64,000 bases of DNA. Origin: Leishmania martiniquensis (lineage: Eukaryota > Euglenozoa > Kinetoplastea > Trypanosomatida > Trypanosomatidae). The stretch lies in the NCBI RefSeq assembly GCF_017916325.1, contig NC_090140.1, positions 98,501 through 162,500 on the forward strand, in the 5' to 3' direction. Numbering within the stretch: position 1 is the stretch's first letter; the number at the start of each line of letters is the position of its first letter. Below the pieces are notes generated by a model. It searched no databases. It worked only from the letters and a program-made list of their open reading frames with translations, and was not told where the DNA came from. Both the position numbers and the translations under genes were made by a program. Below are positions 54,551 to 64,000 of this stretch, piece after piece.

Positions 54551-56485
54551 ATGGGCAAGCCAGGCAAAAAGGCCGGCAAGGGCCTTCTTGCCCCTACCAA
54601 CCCCAACCGGCGTACCGATCCAAACAAAACAAGCCTTCGAGATCAGCGCACCATTAAGCGGCTAAAAATGTACAAGTCGAAAATCAAGCGTGATGAAAAG
54701 GGTAACATTATCAAAGGAAGTGTCCTCAAAGCGTCCGACCGTGTTGAGCAGCAGATGGCGCGCATTGCACCTGACCGCCGCTGGTTCGGGAATACACGAA
54801 CCATCGGTCAGGAGGCGTTACGGAAATTCCGAGAAGAAATGGGGGCCAAGTACAGAGACCCATACAGTGTTATCATCAAGCAGTCTAAGCTGCCACTGAG
54901 CCTTCTCGAGGAGCCGAAGAACACCGATGGAAGCATCCGAAAAGAAATGGAGTGGGACAAGACATTTGGTGACAAAGCAAACCGCAAGCGCGTTCGGCTG
55001 GATGCGGTGGACATGTCAGCTTTTGTGGCAGAAGCCAACAACAAGGGTGACAACTATAACTGCAACAAAAAAGAGAAGGACCGCGATTTGATGAAGGGGG
55101 TACACAAGGATCGCGATGACAAAACCCGAAACGGGATTTTGATGACCAAGGGCCAGTCAAACCGAATTTGGTGTGAGCTGTACAAAGTGATTGACAGCTC
55201 GGATGTAGTGCTCTACGTCGTCGACGCGCGCGATCCGATGGGCACGCGGAGTGCTTTTCTGGAAGATTTCATGCGCCGCGAGAAAAAGTACAAGCATTTT
55301 GTCCTGGTGCTGAACAAGTGCGATTTAGTACCTCTCTGGGCCACAGCTCGTTGGCTTCAGATACTCAGTAAGGATTATCCGACTATCGCTTTCCATGCTA
55401 GTATGAATCACCCTTTTGGCAAAGGTAACGTGATTTCTTTGCTTCGGCAGTTCGCGCGTCTTCACAACGTGACGCACCGCGGCAACAAGCGCACTAAGAC
55501 GCCAATTTCAGTGGGAGTCATTGGTTACCCAAATGTAGGAAAGAGCTCACTGATCAACACGCTACGTCGTAAATCCGTCTGCAAGGTGGCACCCATTCCT
55601 GGCGAAACGAAGGTGTGGCAGTACGTCGCGCTGACCCGCAGTATATTTCTCATCGACTGTCCTGGTGTGGTATACGACCGCGAGTCCAACAACGATGTTC
55701 AGGCGGTCCTCAAGGGTGTCGTGCGTGTGGAGCGTCTCGGAAATGCGGACAAGACTGACGTTGTTGAGACTGTGTTGAAGATTGTCAAGCATCGCGATAT
55801 TGTAGCAACTTACGGCGTCAAAGAATGGCGCGACGTTGTGGATTTTCTCGAAAGGCTCGCGAAGCTGCGCGGGAAGTTGGTCGCTGGAGGTGAGCCGGAC
55901 GTAGAAGCTGCTGCGCGGACGGTCTTGTATGACTGGCAGCGCGGGCGTCTGCCATGGTTTAATGCGCCACCGTTCGAGTCCAACAAGCATTACCGCGATG
56001 CAGTGGAGCAGCCGCAGGACAAGCAGATGAAGCTAATTGAGCATTATAGCGCCTTCAACGTTGTTGACGAGACTATGAATCGCGACGACGAGGCTCAAGG
56101 GCAGGACGACGAGGAGGAGGATGCCAGTGTGGAGGACGAGGACGAAGAGGCTGTGAATGATGCAGCTGAAGGAAGTCAACTCGCCATGGGTAGGCCAGCA
56201 GACAAGGAGGAAGAGGCAACGAAGCCTTTGAGGTCGAACAAGGCCGCCAAACTGTCTGCGAAGAAGGCGAACACCCAACGAGCGGCGGGGAAAGACAGTG
56301 AGGAAATGGTAACCGTGGCCACGTACATGCGCGAGGAGGAGGAGAGGAAGCGCAAGCTCAAACGGCAGGAAAAGCGGAGGGCCACACGAAACGGACAGGA
56401 GGACGTAGAGGCTCTTGTGGTGGAAGCAGGGCAGGAGTGCGACGATACTCTTTGGGCGCAGTTCTTAGCGGCTGCCAAGGAGTAA
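54551..56485 (+). CDS. NOG2: Nucleolar GTP-binding protein 2 (NOG2/NGP1)
   Basis: 644 residues, ATG at 54551. The lysine-rich N-terminus (MGKPGKKAGKGLLAPTNPNR) and the following NGP1N-type domain (to about 200) are typical of Nog2. A circularly permuted GTPase domain follows, in the order G4 NKCD (255-258), G1 GYPNVGKSS (325-333) and G3 DCPG (369-372). The C-terminus has an acidic stretch (Asp/Glu-rich, about 515-535) and a basic, coiled-coil-like tail (EEEERKRKLKRQEKRRATRN). NOG2 is a GTPase of pre-60S particles, acting at a late nuclear stage of large-subunit maturation before export. The gene is complete with all G motifs. It sits in the AT-richer island, odd for such a conserved core gene and worth checking against other Leishmania chromosomes. 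Confidence 0.95.
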   Translation: MGKPGKKAGKGLLAPTNPNRRTDPNKTSLRDQRTIKRLKMYKSKIKRDEKGNIIKGSVLKASDRVEQQMARIAPDRRWFGNTRTIGQEALRKFREEMGAKYRDPYSVIIKQSKLPLSLLEEPKNTDGSIRKEMEWDKTFGDKANRKRVRLDAVDMSAFVAEANNKGDNYNCNKKEKDRDLMKGVHKDRDDKTRNGILMTKGQSNRIWCELYKVIDSSDVVLYVVDARDPMGTRSAFLEDFMRREKKYKHFVLVLNKCDLVPLWATARWLQILSKDYPTIAFHASMNHPFGKGNVISLLRQFARLHNVTHRGNKRTKTPISVGVIGYPNVGKSSLINTLRRKSVCKVAPIPGETKVWQYVALTRSIFLIDCPGVVYDRESNNDVQAVLKGVVRVERLGNADKTDVVETVLKIVKHRDIVATYGVKEWRDVVDFLERLAKLRGKLVAGGEPDVEAAARTVLYDWQRGRLPWFNAPPFESNKHYRDAVEQPQDKQMKLIEHYSAFNVVDETMNRDDEAQGQDDEEEDASVEDEDEEAVNDAAEGSQLAMGRPADKEEEATKPLRSNKAAKLSAKKANTQRAAGKDSEEMVTVATYMREEEERKRKLKRQEKRRATRNGQEDVEALVVEAGQECDDTLWAQFLAAAKE

Positions 56486-56892
56486 AGCAACGCATATATA
56501 TATATATATATATATGTCTTGAATTCCTATTCCTCGTCACACCTCTCCTGCTGCGCGTTCTCACTGATCCTCTCGTGTGCTCTTTATCGTGCTATCCGAG
56601 CAGAAGCGTCTGCGTCGCTGTTAGCGACGCATATCTGTTTATCTACTTGGGCTGTTATCTTGCGGCATGTCTGCCGGCCACTTTCGTCTCCTCTCTTCTC
56701 TTTTCTCGTTAGCTTTGCACCAGTTACACGTGAGTGTCTCTATTGATCTGCCTATTGTCGGATGCCGTTTCATTAGTTCGGTATCGCCTCACGGTACCGA
56801 ACGCTTTTGCCGTCACCTTCTTTTCATTCTGTTTGGCTCATCTTTTTTGTGATGATTAGGAGGAGGCATTCATCGACACCATGCGTGTGGCG
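56486..56892. other. 3' region of NOG2 up to the right arm of the inverted repeat
   Basis: Begins with a TA run at 56494-56515, then T-rich sequence with intermediate base composition; ends where the inverted repeat starts at 56893. Confidence 0.55.
56494..56515. repeat. TA dinucleotide run
   Basis: About 11 TA units, 9 nt after the NOG2 stop codon. Confidence 0.8.
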
Positions 56893-57370
56893 CCTCAGGG
56901 GCACTGCGCCCCCTCCCACCGGCGCCGACACTTTCGACGGTGATGGGGGCGGGGTGGGGAAAGTCAGGCAGGTCCACCCTTCACACCATAGGCAGCGCCG
57001 AGCCGCCCCCCTCCCTGGTGGCAGCAGAGCTGAGCACCCGCCATGTGGGGGACACCAAGGCACTGCATTGCTGCCCATGCCGCCAGCCAGGCACAGGATG
57101 ACGCTGCGTCGGAGTCGCCCGCGACCGTGCACACGTCCGCGCCATCTGCGTGGTGCGCGCCCCATCCAGCCCTTGCGGCCCACTGGTGTGGGGGCGGCCC
57201 GGGTCGCCACGACGGATGCACCGCACGGCAGCCGGCAAAACGGGCGCGGCAGCGAGGCGACCTGTGAGGCGGAGGCTGTGCTCCGGTGACTGAATCGCCG
57301 CGTTACGGCGAAGCAGTCTCTCCGCGGCTGCTGCGCACCCACGTATGCCGTCTACTGTGTGTGTGTGTGT
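56893..57370 (-). repeat. Right arm of 478-bp inverted repeat
   Basis: Reverse-complement copy of 38771-39248, colinear without indels (positions sum to 96141). Similarity ends abruptly at 56893; on the other side it fades into a CA/TG run at 57361-57371, where the two arms differ slightly. Relative to the genes it is in the opposite orientation to the left arm. Confidence 0.9.
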
Positions 57371-58457
57371 GACGAGGGAGGAGGCGTTGAGTCTGCTCGA
57401 ATGTGAAGCCAGCTGGTGTTCTCTGGCAGCGAGCAGGCAACGCGTTGGAGATGTTTGCTTTGTGTTGATGGGGTTGGTGATGCTCTGTCGCTCCAGCCAT
57501 CCCAGGCGTTGGGGGGTGAGGGTTGGGCACACGCACGCATTCACAGAAATATATATATATATCTTTTGTTCGGAAGTCACTGTAAAGTCCTGCGGCTTAA
57601 GTAAGAGGTCCGTGTAAACGAATGGTTGGCGAGACGAATGGTCATGAGGATAATCCCCTTCATCGTAAGGGGCGCAACGACGCAACACGAAAACGGGGGC
57701 ACCACTAAATGAAGAGCGAAGAGGCGTCGTGGAGGAAAGGGGCAGCCGGTATATTAAAAAAAAAACGGCAGTGGATCGCCACCCATATCCCCATGCGCAT
57801 CTACACACACACACACACACATACACACACGGAGGGTGAGGGATGAAGTGGGGCATATGGGGGTGCTACTAAGCCCATCGCGGGAGCCATGGGGGCGTTT
57901 TCAGTGGTGAATCTGCCCGCCGCTGGTATCGGTGCAGACGTTGACCGAATGGGAGTGAGAGGTTTTTTCTTTTGGGGGAGGGGGAGGGCTGGTCCCTCTC
58001 ACACTTCTCCCCTTCGCCTCTGCAGGGTCGCTGTTGCACACCTCAGATGTGCTATTGGAGTCACTGAGGCAAGCAGGCAAAGACACTGCAATAGATCCTC
58101 TCCTCTCTGGCCCAACCCCAAGCCCTCACCCTCTTTTTTCGGTCACGCTCTCACGCCGAGACGCCGCTCGACACCCCCACCTGTGCAGCAAGCGCCTCCC
58201 TTCAATCTCTTCCTCCATTACACCCCTTTCGCTGGCCGATCTCCTCTCAACTCCTGTGCGCTTTGGCAGGCCCATTTGGCGCACCCATTTCCTCAGGTCT
58301 GCTGCTCTCCCCACGCATAGATGTAAAGCACCTGCGAAGGTGCGTAGGCCATCGAAACAAGGAAACATTGTTTCGGGCCCCCCCCACGAACAGAGGAAGA
58401 AAGAGGAGGGGCTCCCTTGCCTCCCTCTCGTCTGAGTGTGTACCGCATGCTTGCGCC
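57371..58457. other. Intergenic / UTR region, 1.1 kb
   Basis: Normal Leishmania-like base composition resumes. It contains a short TA run at 57549-57561, an A run at 57756-57765, a CA run at 57805-57830, and T/C-rich stretches at 57963-58015, 58100-58145 and 58190-58240 before the next gene. No gene is seen. Confidence 0.5.
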
Positions 58458-59195
58458 ATGCTTAGTGGTCACGTGACACTGCCACGCGCGGTTGCCCTCG
58501 CGCAGGAACTAGAAAGAGATCTGCAGCACCTCGACGCCCTTCAACAACACTACGCGCAGCTGCTTGTTCATCAGCTGAGCAGTTTTGATGTTCTAGATGA
58601 CGGTGACGCTACTGCTACAGATGCTGCGGTGGAGCCGACTACAGCTCACAGTGAAGCGTACGTAGATGCCAAGCCGGAAGTGGTTGTGGCCACTGTCCGC
58701 CTCAAGCGGCCGTCGACGCGGCCGCCGTCTTGGAGGCACCCCGCCAGCGATTCGGCAAGGGTCCCCCAACTGGCCTTTCGGCACCGCGATCGCCCTGCGT
58801 TTGACACCGTCAACGGCAGTGCATCGCCTCCTCGACAGCCTTCAGCTTCAACTAGTGAGCCGCCGCCGCCGCTTCCTCCCCCTCCAAAACGAAGGGGCAA
58901 GTGCGCTGCGAATCCAAGGGCGCCTCGGCCCAATGCGGGCACGACCTGTCATGCGCTGACTCAGCAACAGCCGCATGTCACAGTAACACCAGCCGTGGCC
59001 GCTTCACATAAGGACGAGGAGGCACAACGAGCGCGAAGGGCACTGCGACTCATCCGCGAGGAGAGGGATGCCTACTTCAACGCCAAAGCCCGGCGTGCTA
59101 AGGAGCTGCTGCGCGAGGGGCGCGAGGCTGCGCAGAAAAGTCGCGCGCGTCGGCAGGCGGAAGCGGCACGGTCCCTCTCGCTGTCGATGACGTGA
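58458..59195 (+). CDS. Hypothetical protein with basic C-terminal coiled coil
   Basis: 245 residues from the ATG at 58458 (the upstream frame starts only at TTG). The N-terminus is a leucine heptad-like helix (AVALAQELERDLQHLDALQQ). The middle (about 45-180) is Pro/Ser/Ala-rich, with a proline run near 136-147. The last ~65 residues are a charged helix (DEEAQRARRALRLIREERDA followed by many Arg/Ala/Glu) likely to form a coiled coil. No signal peptide, membrane span or known domain. Coiled ends with a disordered middle suit a structural or adaptor role, perhaps cytoskeletal, but this is a guess. Strand and spacing match the gene cluster. Confidence 0.65.
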   Translation: MLSGHVTLPRAVALAQELERDLQHLDALQQHYAQLLVHQLSSFDVLDDGDATATDAAVEPTTAHSEAYVDAKPEVVVATVRLKRPSTRPPSWRHPASDSARVPQLAFRHRDRPAFDTVNGSASPPRQPSASTSEPPPPLPPPPKRRGKCAANPRAPRPNAGTTCHALTQQQPHVTVTPAVAASHKDEEAQRARRALRLIREERDAYFNAKARRAKELLREGREAAQKSRARRQAEAARSLSLSMT

Positions 59196-60710
59196 GCAAG
59201 TCGTCGGCTCCCTCTCTTTTGCTCTCGTATGTAGGTGTGCGTCGCTACTGTATCTACCCTCCCCACCTTCCCCCCTCCTCGTCCCTCACTGCCTGCCCCA
59301 GACCTTCCTCTATCCCCTCTTGTACCCTCCAGTTGTGGTCGCTACGGTGGCCGGCTGCCTCCATCGCCATCGTGAAAGGAACTGTGTCCATCGCCCCTCC
59401 ATTCCTCACGTTGCGCTCGTGTACGGCATTGTGCGGAAGAAATAAAAATAGAAAACAAAAATAGCCTAGACGGGTATTCCTGTGCGTATGTGTACATGTC
59501 CTTTTGTGCTGAGCGCACCATCTTCTGCTCGTCGTTCGAACGCCATTGAAGTCGCCTGCGGCTGCTTTCCCCTCTTCACCCTTTTTTTTCTTCACCGCCC
59601 ATCCACGATGGCGTCGCCCACGTGAACGGCTTCGCCACCTTTTCCCCTCCTCTCTCCCCTCCCCTCTGTGGGTGTGTCTGAACAGCTCTACCCCGTATAT
59701 CCCCCTCAGGGACGGATGGGGGGAGGAGGTGGCGAAAGAGCTCCTCCCGTTGCGGTCCCCCGCTTCTCCCTTCGGTCTCTCCCCCTCCCCCCCCCCATCC
59801 GTCCCTTTCTTGTTACCTTTTGTCTGCTCTCTTCACCACGACCACCAACGTGCCTCTTCACCTGCTACACAATGACGCATATCGCTGACTTGTGCACTAG
59901 GTCATACCACCGTGTCGAAATATGTCTGTCTGTGGAGAGGGAGGGAGGTATGTGTGTTCGAGTGTATGTGGATGTGTTTGCGTCTGTGTGTATGTGTGCC
60001 ACAGCGGCGACTCGAAGGTGAAGGTAAACTATATAGAAGGAGCTGCTAAAGCGGAGACGTCTCGCTTCCTCTCTTCCCCCCAACACCGACACACACACAC
60101 ACAGAGAGAGGGGGGACGCCAACTCAGCCCCACCCCTGGTATCCGCTCCTCTGGTGCTCCTTCACTTCTCCCCCCTCCCCCTCCCCCACTCCGTCTCCTT
60201 CCGGCATTGAGGCGTAGAGGCGCTGCCACGGGCTAGGATGGGATCGCAGAGGGCGCTTGTGGAGCTCTCTCCCCTCCCCTCCTCCCTTCCTCATCGTCGA
60301 CTTGATGCGTCGCAGATCATGATGCATGTCCATGCGCCCTCCTCTCTCTCAATGTCCCTCTCTTCTCCGGACTCTTTCGCCCGTGGCTTTGTCTGGGCTC
60401 ACCGCCGTCATGGTCGTGATGAGTCCGCGCGTGCCTTTTCGTGAGACTCACCCACGCACATCGACATCATTTCATCACACGCACAGAGACACGTTGCAGC
60501 CACCCATCCCCGACGGACTCTTAGTATTCCCTTTCCCCTTTTTTTTAACGTTCTCACTGTTATTTCCCCCTCACTCACTCACTCTCACTGTGTGTGTGTG
60601 CGTGTGTGTGCGTGTGTGTGTGTGTGTACTACTGCGAAACAGCTCGCTTGCTTACACTTCTTAAGGTAGGTTGCCACCGCCCCTATCCTCACCCTCATCC
60701 TTAACCAGCC
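59196..60710. other. Intergenic / UTR region, 1.5 kb
   Basis: Contains an A-rich stretch with AATAAAAATA at 59440-59463, CT tracts (59570-59670, 59765-59820, 60160-60200), a CA run at 60088-60103 and TG runs at 59950-60000 and 60590-60630. The acceptor for the transporter gene is at its right end. No gene is seen. Confidence 0.55.
60530..60642 (+). promoter_or_regulatory. Predicted trans-splice acceptor for the MFS transporter
   Basis: A T/C-rich tract (60530-60590) and a TG run are followed by the first AG at 60641-60642 (gaaacag), 68 nt upstream of the ATG at 60711. Confidence 0.5.
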
Positions 60711-62417
60711 ATGAGAATCTATGAGGTGTATAAGAGGGTGGACCGGGCGATCACCCACCACCCGGCAGACCATTGGATCGGCTACCTAGTTGCCATCTCC
60801 GGTGCTCTGATGCAGATGATGAGCTACGGCATCGACAACAGCTTTTCGATCTTTTCGAACAGCATGCAGAATGACCCGTCCCTGGGCTACCCAAGCGCGA
60901 CAACGGTCAGCTTTGGTAACTCCGTCTCTCTCGGGTTGTCGCCTGTGTTTGGCATCTTCGCCGGCTTCCTCGTCGACCGCGTGCCGCCGCGAGTCATGAT
61001 GTTCGCTTCCACGGTGACGCTCTTCGCCGGACTGTGGCTGAGCTCGTCCTTCGCGAAGAGCTCGGCGGAGGTCACGGCATCCTACTCGCTGCTCGCCTCC
61101 ATCTCTTCCGCCCTCATGCTCTCGCCCGGTGCAGCGGCGACCGGCTCGTGGTTCCGGCGACGGATCGGTCTTGGGCAGGGCATCAATTTCTGTGGCGGCG
61201 GCGTTGGCAGTGCCGTCGTCCCCGCGGTGCTCGGCAGTCTCGTGGATGTCTATGGCTGGCGCCACACCTTCCGTCTCATGTCCGCGTTCTGCTCCATTGG
61301 GCTGGTTGGCACAATCCTGTCCTGCCGCCGCCACCCGATCGAGGACGACGCTGAGGTGGAGGGGCATGCACTGGGCGGCAGGTGCGACCACAGCGAGCCG
61401 GTGCGCAGCCTTCACTGCCGCTGTGACAACCCCAGCGAGGGGGATGATGTGGTGCTCATCATACAGGCTGAGGCGGGTGAGAACGGCACGGCATCGCCCA
61501 CGACGCAAATGATTCAGTCCATGTGCGCGGAGGCGGAGAGGGCGGCGCACGACGGCAGCGACAGCGATCTCAAGAAGGGCAAGCTGGATGCAGCCGTGTC
61601 AGCGCCTGTGGCTGCGGCGTCGCTAGGCGGCAGCAGGGACATGAGCGAGCTGGCGATGCGTCACCAGCAGCGTGCGACGCAGGGTGGGGAGGGGGCGCAG
61701 GCCACCAAGTCCTCCACCGTGGCGGACATCATTCAGGATATGCACGTGCGGCGCCTGACTTGGAGAGAGACGATACGCGTCTTCTTTTCCCTTCGCTTCC
61801 TCACACACTTCTTCATGTTCGCCATTTACGGGTGGGCCTTCTACGGACTCATCTACGTGGCTGTCCCGTATGTCTCCTCCATGGGCAGCCCCGGGACGGT
61901 GTACGTCGACGTCGCGCCCATCAGTACCTCCAAGGCATCGACGGTCTTCACGTTTTGGGGAGTATTTCAGATTTTCGGGTCCATCCTGGTCGGCGGCGCC
62001 GCCTCTTTCACGGATGACGCCCTTGCCTACACGGCCTGTGCTGCCGTCGGCGGTGTCGCAACGTCTCTGCTGGTGTTTTGTCGCGACTACGTGGCCTTCG
62101 TCGCCTGCTTGAGTGTTGTTGGATTCTGCACGGCCGGCATCTTCGCCATGATGCCAGCGCTGATCGCCAAGGACTTCCACGGGCCTAACCTCGGCATCTT
62201 CATGGGCTGTGTGTTCGTGGCTGGTTGCCTCGGCGGCTTCTCGGCTCCGCCGATTCAGGCGCAGCTGCAGACGCGCTACAACGGCAACTACTCGTACGGC
62301 TGTGTGTTTATCAGCTGCTGCATGACGTTTCCAGGAGTGTTGTGCTACTTGCTCCTGTGGCCGGAGAAGCAGAGCTCCGTCGGACGCTTCTTCACGCGCA
62401 TGGTGAAGCAGTCATGA
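60711..62417 (+). CDS. Major facilitator superfamily transporter, monocarboxylate/nodulin-like
   Basis: 568 residues, ATG at 60711. Twelve membrane segments can be picked out. The first half (TM1 from about residue 25, to ~210) includes the TM2-3 loop GFLVDRVPPRVMM, a form of the MFS G..aDr.g.r motif, and GQGINFCGGGVGSAVVPAVLG, typical of MCT/OFA-type carriers. A central cytoplasmic loop (about 210-345) is rich in Ala, Glu, Ser and Cys/His. The second half (about 355-555) has six more hydrophobic spans. There is no cleavable signal peptide. The SLC16-like features suggest organic-anion transport, but kinetoplastid members of this group have diverse substrates and none is identifiable here. 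Membrane location (plasma membrane or organelle) is not shown by the sequence. Confidence 0.9.
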   Translation: MRIYEVYKRVDRAITHHPADHWIGYLVAISGALMQMMSYGIDNSFSIFSNSMQNDPSLGYPSATTVSFGNSVSLGLSPVFGIFAGFLVDRVPPRVMMFASTVTLFAGLWLSSSFAKSSAEVTASYSLLASISSALMLSPGAAATGSWFRRRIGLGQGINFCGGGVGSAVVPAVLGSLVDVYGWRHTFRLMSAFCSIGLVGTILSCRRHPIEDDAEVEGHALGGRCDHSEPVRSLHCRCDNPSEGDDVVLIIQAEAGENGTASPTTQMIQSMCAEAERAAHDGSDSDLKKGKLDAAVSAPVAAASLGGSRDMSELAMRHQQRATQGGEGAQATKSSTVADIIQDMHVRRLTWRETIRVFFSLRFLTHFFMFAIYGWAFYGLIYVAVPYVSSMGSPGTVYVDVAPISTSKASTVFTFWGVFQIFGSILVGGAASFTDDALAYTACAAVGGVATSLLVFCRDYVAFVACLSVVGFCTAGIFAMMPALIAKDFHGPNLGIFMGCVFVAGCLGGFSAPPIQAQLQTRYNGNYSYGCVFISCCMTFPGVLCYLLLWPEKQSSVGRFFTRMVKQS

Positions 62418-64000
62418 GGCCTACCCGCCACACGGCACCACCACCGTAGCTGTCGACCAGGTGGCGCACAATGCGCCCCTCTCCCCCCTCCCCTCACGCT
62501 ATGGTGTACGTGAGGCGTCCTCGTTGCCGCCGCCAATGCCAACGCAGCGCTTGATATCTGCTGCCGATGGTAAGCTCGAGCACTACCCATTCCCATTTTA
62601 AAAGAAACTGAGTTCCCCTCTGCCAAGCCCCCCTCCCCATATTAGCAGGCGACACTCGCGAACACGTGCAGTATTACTGGTGCCGCTGCTGTTTGTCGTT
62701 ACCCGTGGGTCGCCACGTCGTCCCCTCTCACCGTTTTTTTTTGTTAACCGGACTTTGTGTGATCCCTCCCCCCATCCCCCATCCCCCATACCCCCTCCCA
62801 AGCGCCCTCTCGCGCCTCGCCCTCCCCACCCCCACCTCCATCCTGCTTCCTGCGCTGCGGTTCTCCATCTCCTTTACCTCAACACACACACACTTTCACA
62901 AACGCACACACAGACAGACAGAGGGGGAGCATGTCTGTGTGTGTCGGCTCTCTCTTTTTAATTAAGGGCTTTTGATTTCTTTTTTTTTCTCGTCTGGCGC
63001 GGGTCGCAAACAGACTCGACTAAACGCCAGCACGCATGCGCACAGCCACAATTGTGTTCAGTCGTGGTGACCCCCTCTCTCACGGTGGGGCGCTGTGCTG
63101 TACTCTGTTTGCCCATTTCTCCTCCTCATCCACCCACCCATTCAGTTTTGCGCGTAAAACGGCGCAAAGCCATTGCAAGTGGGCGGAGAGCCCCCCCCGC
63201 AGCCGCTGCTGCTGTCGAGATGATACGGGAGACGAGGGGGGGAAGGGGCAGGGCTTAATACATGTTGAAGAAGGGGATGGGGGTGGCGTGTGGTAAGCAC
63301 AGGTAGACAGAGAGGGAGAGAGAGAGAAGGCGGGGAGAAGAGAAGGATGTACATACCGCGCGTGTGTGGAGGAAGGGAAGGAGGAGGGGGAGGCTTGTGT
63401 TCGTGTGGGTGTTGGTTATGGCGGATAAGCGCAAATCGCTTTTTTTTTCTTGCCGCCTTGCCACCGCCCCCCCCTCCCCCCCCCGTCTCTTTACGTGCGC
63501 TCTGCAGCGCCGGTGGGAAGATCGCAAATGGGTACTTCTACACCGGTGTGGATGCAGAAGGCGACTCTGCACCCTCTCCCCCTCTCCCCCTCCCTATTTT
63601 GTCGTTGTTTCCCACTCTTTTTTGTGTGTGTGTGCCTGACGGTGTGTGTCTCGGCCTGTGTGTCTGTGCGCGCTATCGCCGCTCCACGAGAGAGAGACAC
63701 ACACACGCACAGACACACAGACAGAAGCTGAGTTGAACGTTTGTTCTGCCTGACGCGGTCGGCTGTAGAGAGGCAGGGAGGTTACTCGGGCCTGCACGTG
63801 CTGCTTGGCGTCTCCATGCGCCTGCGTGGCTGTGATGGTGCCTAGTCAAAAGGGTACTGGTAGAAAGAAGCAGTGCGCAAGGGAGAGAGGCGGGGAGGGG
63901 GGGAGAAGACGCATGTGGGTAGTGGCCATGTAAGACACCGGTGTGTGTGTACCTCGGCCACCTGCCATGTCCCCCCCTTCCCACCCCACCCCACCCATCG
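62418..64000. other. Intergenic / UTR region to the window end, 1.6 kb
   Basis: C/T-rich tracts (62480-62505, 62765-62850, 63465-63490, 63565-63600), CA runs (62882-62893, 62907-62915), GA-rich stretch 63308-63350 and TG runs (63620-63665). Probably the 3'UTR of the transporter and leader of the next gene, which lies outside. No gene is seen. Confidence 0.55.

Larger units (their letters stand above)
52640..56892. other. AT-richer island containing Skp1-like and NOG2 genes
   Basis: From about 52,640 base composition changes. The intergenic parts (52,730-53,140; 53,735-54,545) are visibly AT-rich, with TTT, AAA, TAT and ATTA runs, and the two genes use many A/T-ending codons (GAA, AAA, TTT, GTA), unlike every gene to the left. 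CA/TG microsatellites and long CT tracts, present in all other intergenic regions, are nearly absent until the TA run at 56494. Composition was judged by reading, not computed. Confidence 0.75.

Noticed and set aside
54216..54665. Open frame overlapping the NOG2 start
   Set aside because: Different frame, AT-rich leader sequence, and it crosses the predicted splice acceptor.
56981..57856. Minus-strand ORF through the right inverted-repeat arm
   Set aside because: Its shared part also occurs in the left arm next to SMC2, where the frame differs outside the repeat; it is repeat-derived and not a gene.

Overview
The window is nuclear DNA of a trypanosomatid, almost certainly Leishmania. It is GC-rich and intron-poor. 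All recognised genes lie head-to-tail on the + strand, separated by long UTR/intergenic stretches full of polypyrimidine tracts, CA/TG and TA microsatellites, as expected for part of one polycistronic transcription unit processed by trans-splicing. A complete 491-residue trypanothione reductase with all catalytic and trypanothione-binding residues in place identifies the lineage. In L. major this gene is on chromosome 5, so the window is probably the equivalent region. Initiator codons were re-chosen as ATG for every gene; several longer open frames begin only at GTG or TTG.

Left part (1-21 kb): 3' end of a mitochondrial phosphate carrier; a low-complexity protein of unknown function; a mitochondrial-type monothiol glutaredoxin with an unusual active site; an MCM8-like helicase; mitochondrial ribosomal protein uS11m; trypanothione reductase; a DEAD-box RNA helicase of the DDX49/Dbp8 type; and a small protein with a CFAP68-like (microtubule inner protein) signature. 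Middle part (21-39 kb): a 1803-residue MARP-like microtubule-associated protein built on 38 full copies plus one partial copy of a 38-residue repeat; a MORN-repeat protein kinase of MAPKKK type; and condensin subunit SMC2. Right part (39-64 kb): APC3/CDC27, a Tctex-type dynein light chain, a metallophosphoesterase with altered motifs, an 850-residue probable mitochondrial protein, a Skp1-like protein, the ribosome-assembly GTPase NOG2, an unknown basic coiled-coil protein and an MFS transporter.

The genes do not form a single pathway, as is normal for Leishmania. Recurring themes are microtubule/flagellum proteins, cell-cycle/chromosome proteins, ribosome biogenesis or mitoribosome proteins, and redox proteins.

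The most unusual structure is a gapless, apparently near-identical 478-bp inverted repeat (38,771-39,248 and 56,893-57,370) bracketing 17.6 kb. The right end of that segment (about 52.65-56.89 kb, Skp1 and NOG2) is strikingly AT-richer than the rest, and enters through a hyper-GC, homopolymer-rich block (51,959-52,320). This could be a rearrangement or amplification-prone interval, an acquired or introgressed segment, or an assembly join; the sequence alone does not decide. No tRNA, rRNA, CRISPR array or strand switch was recognised.
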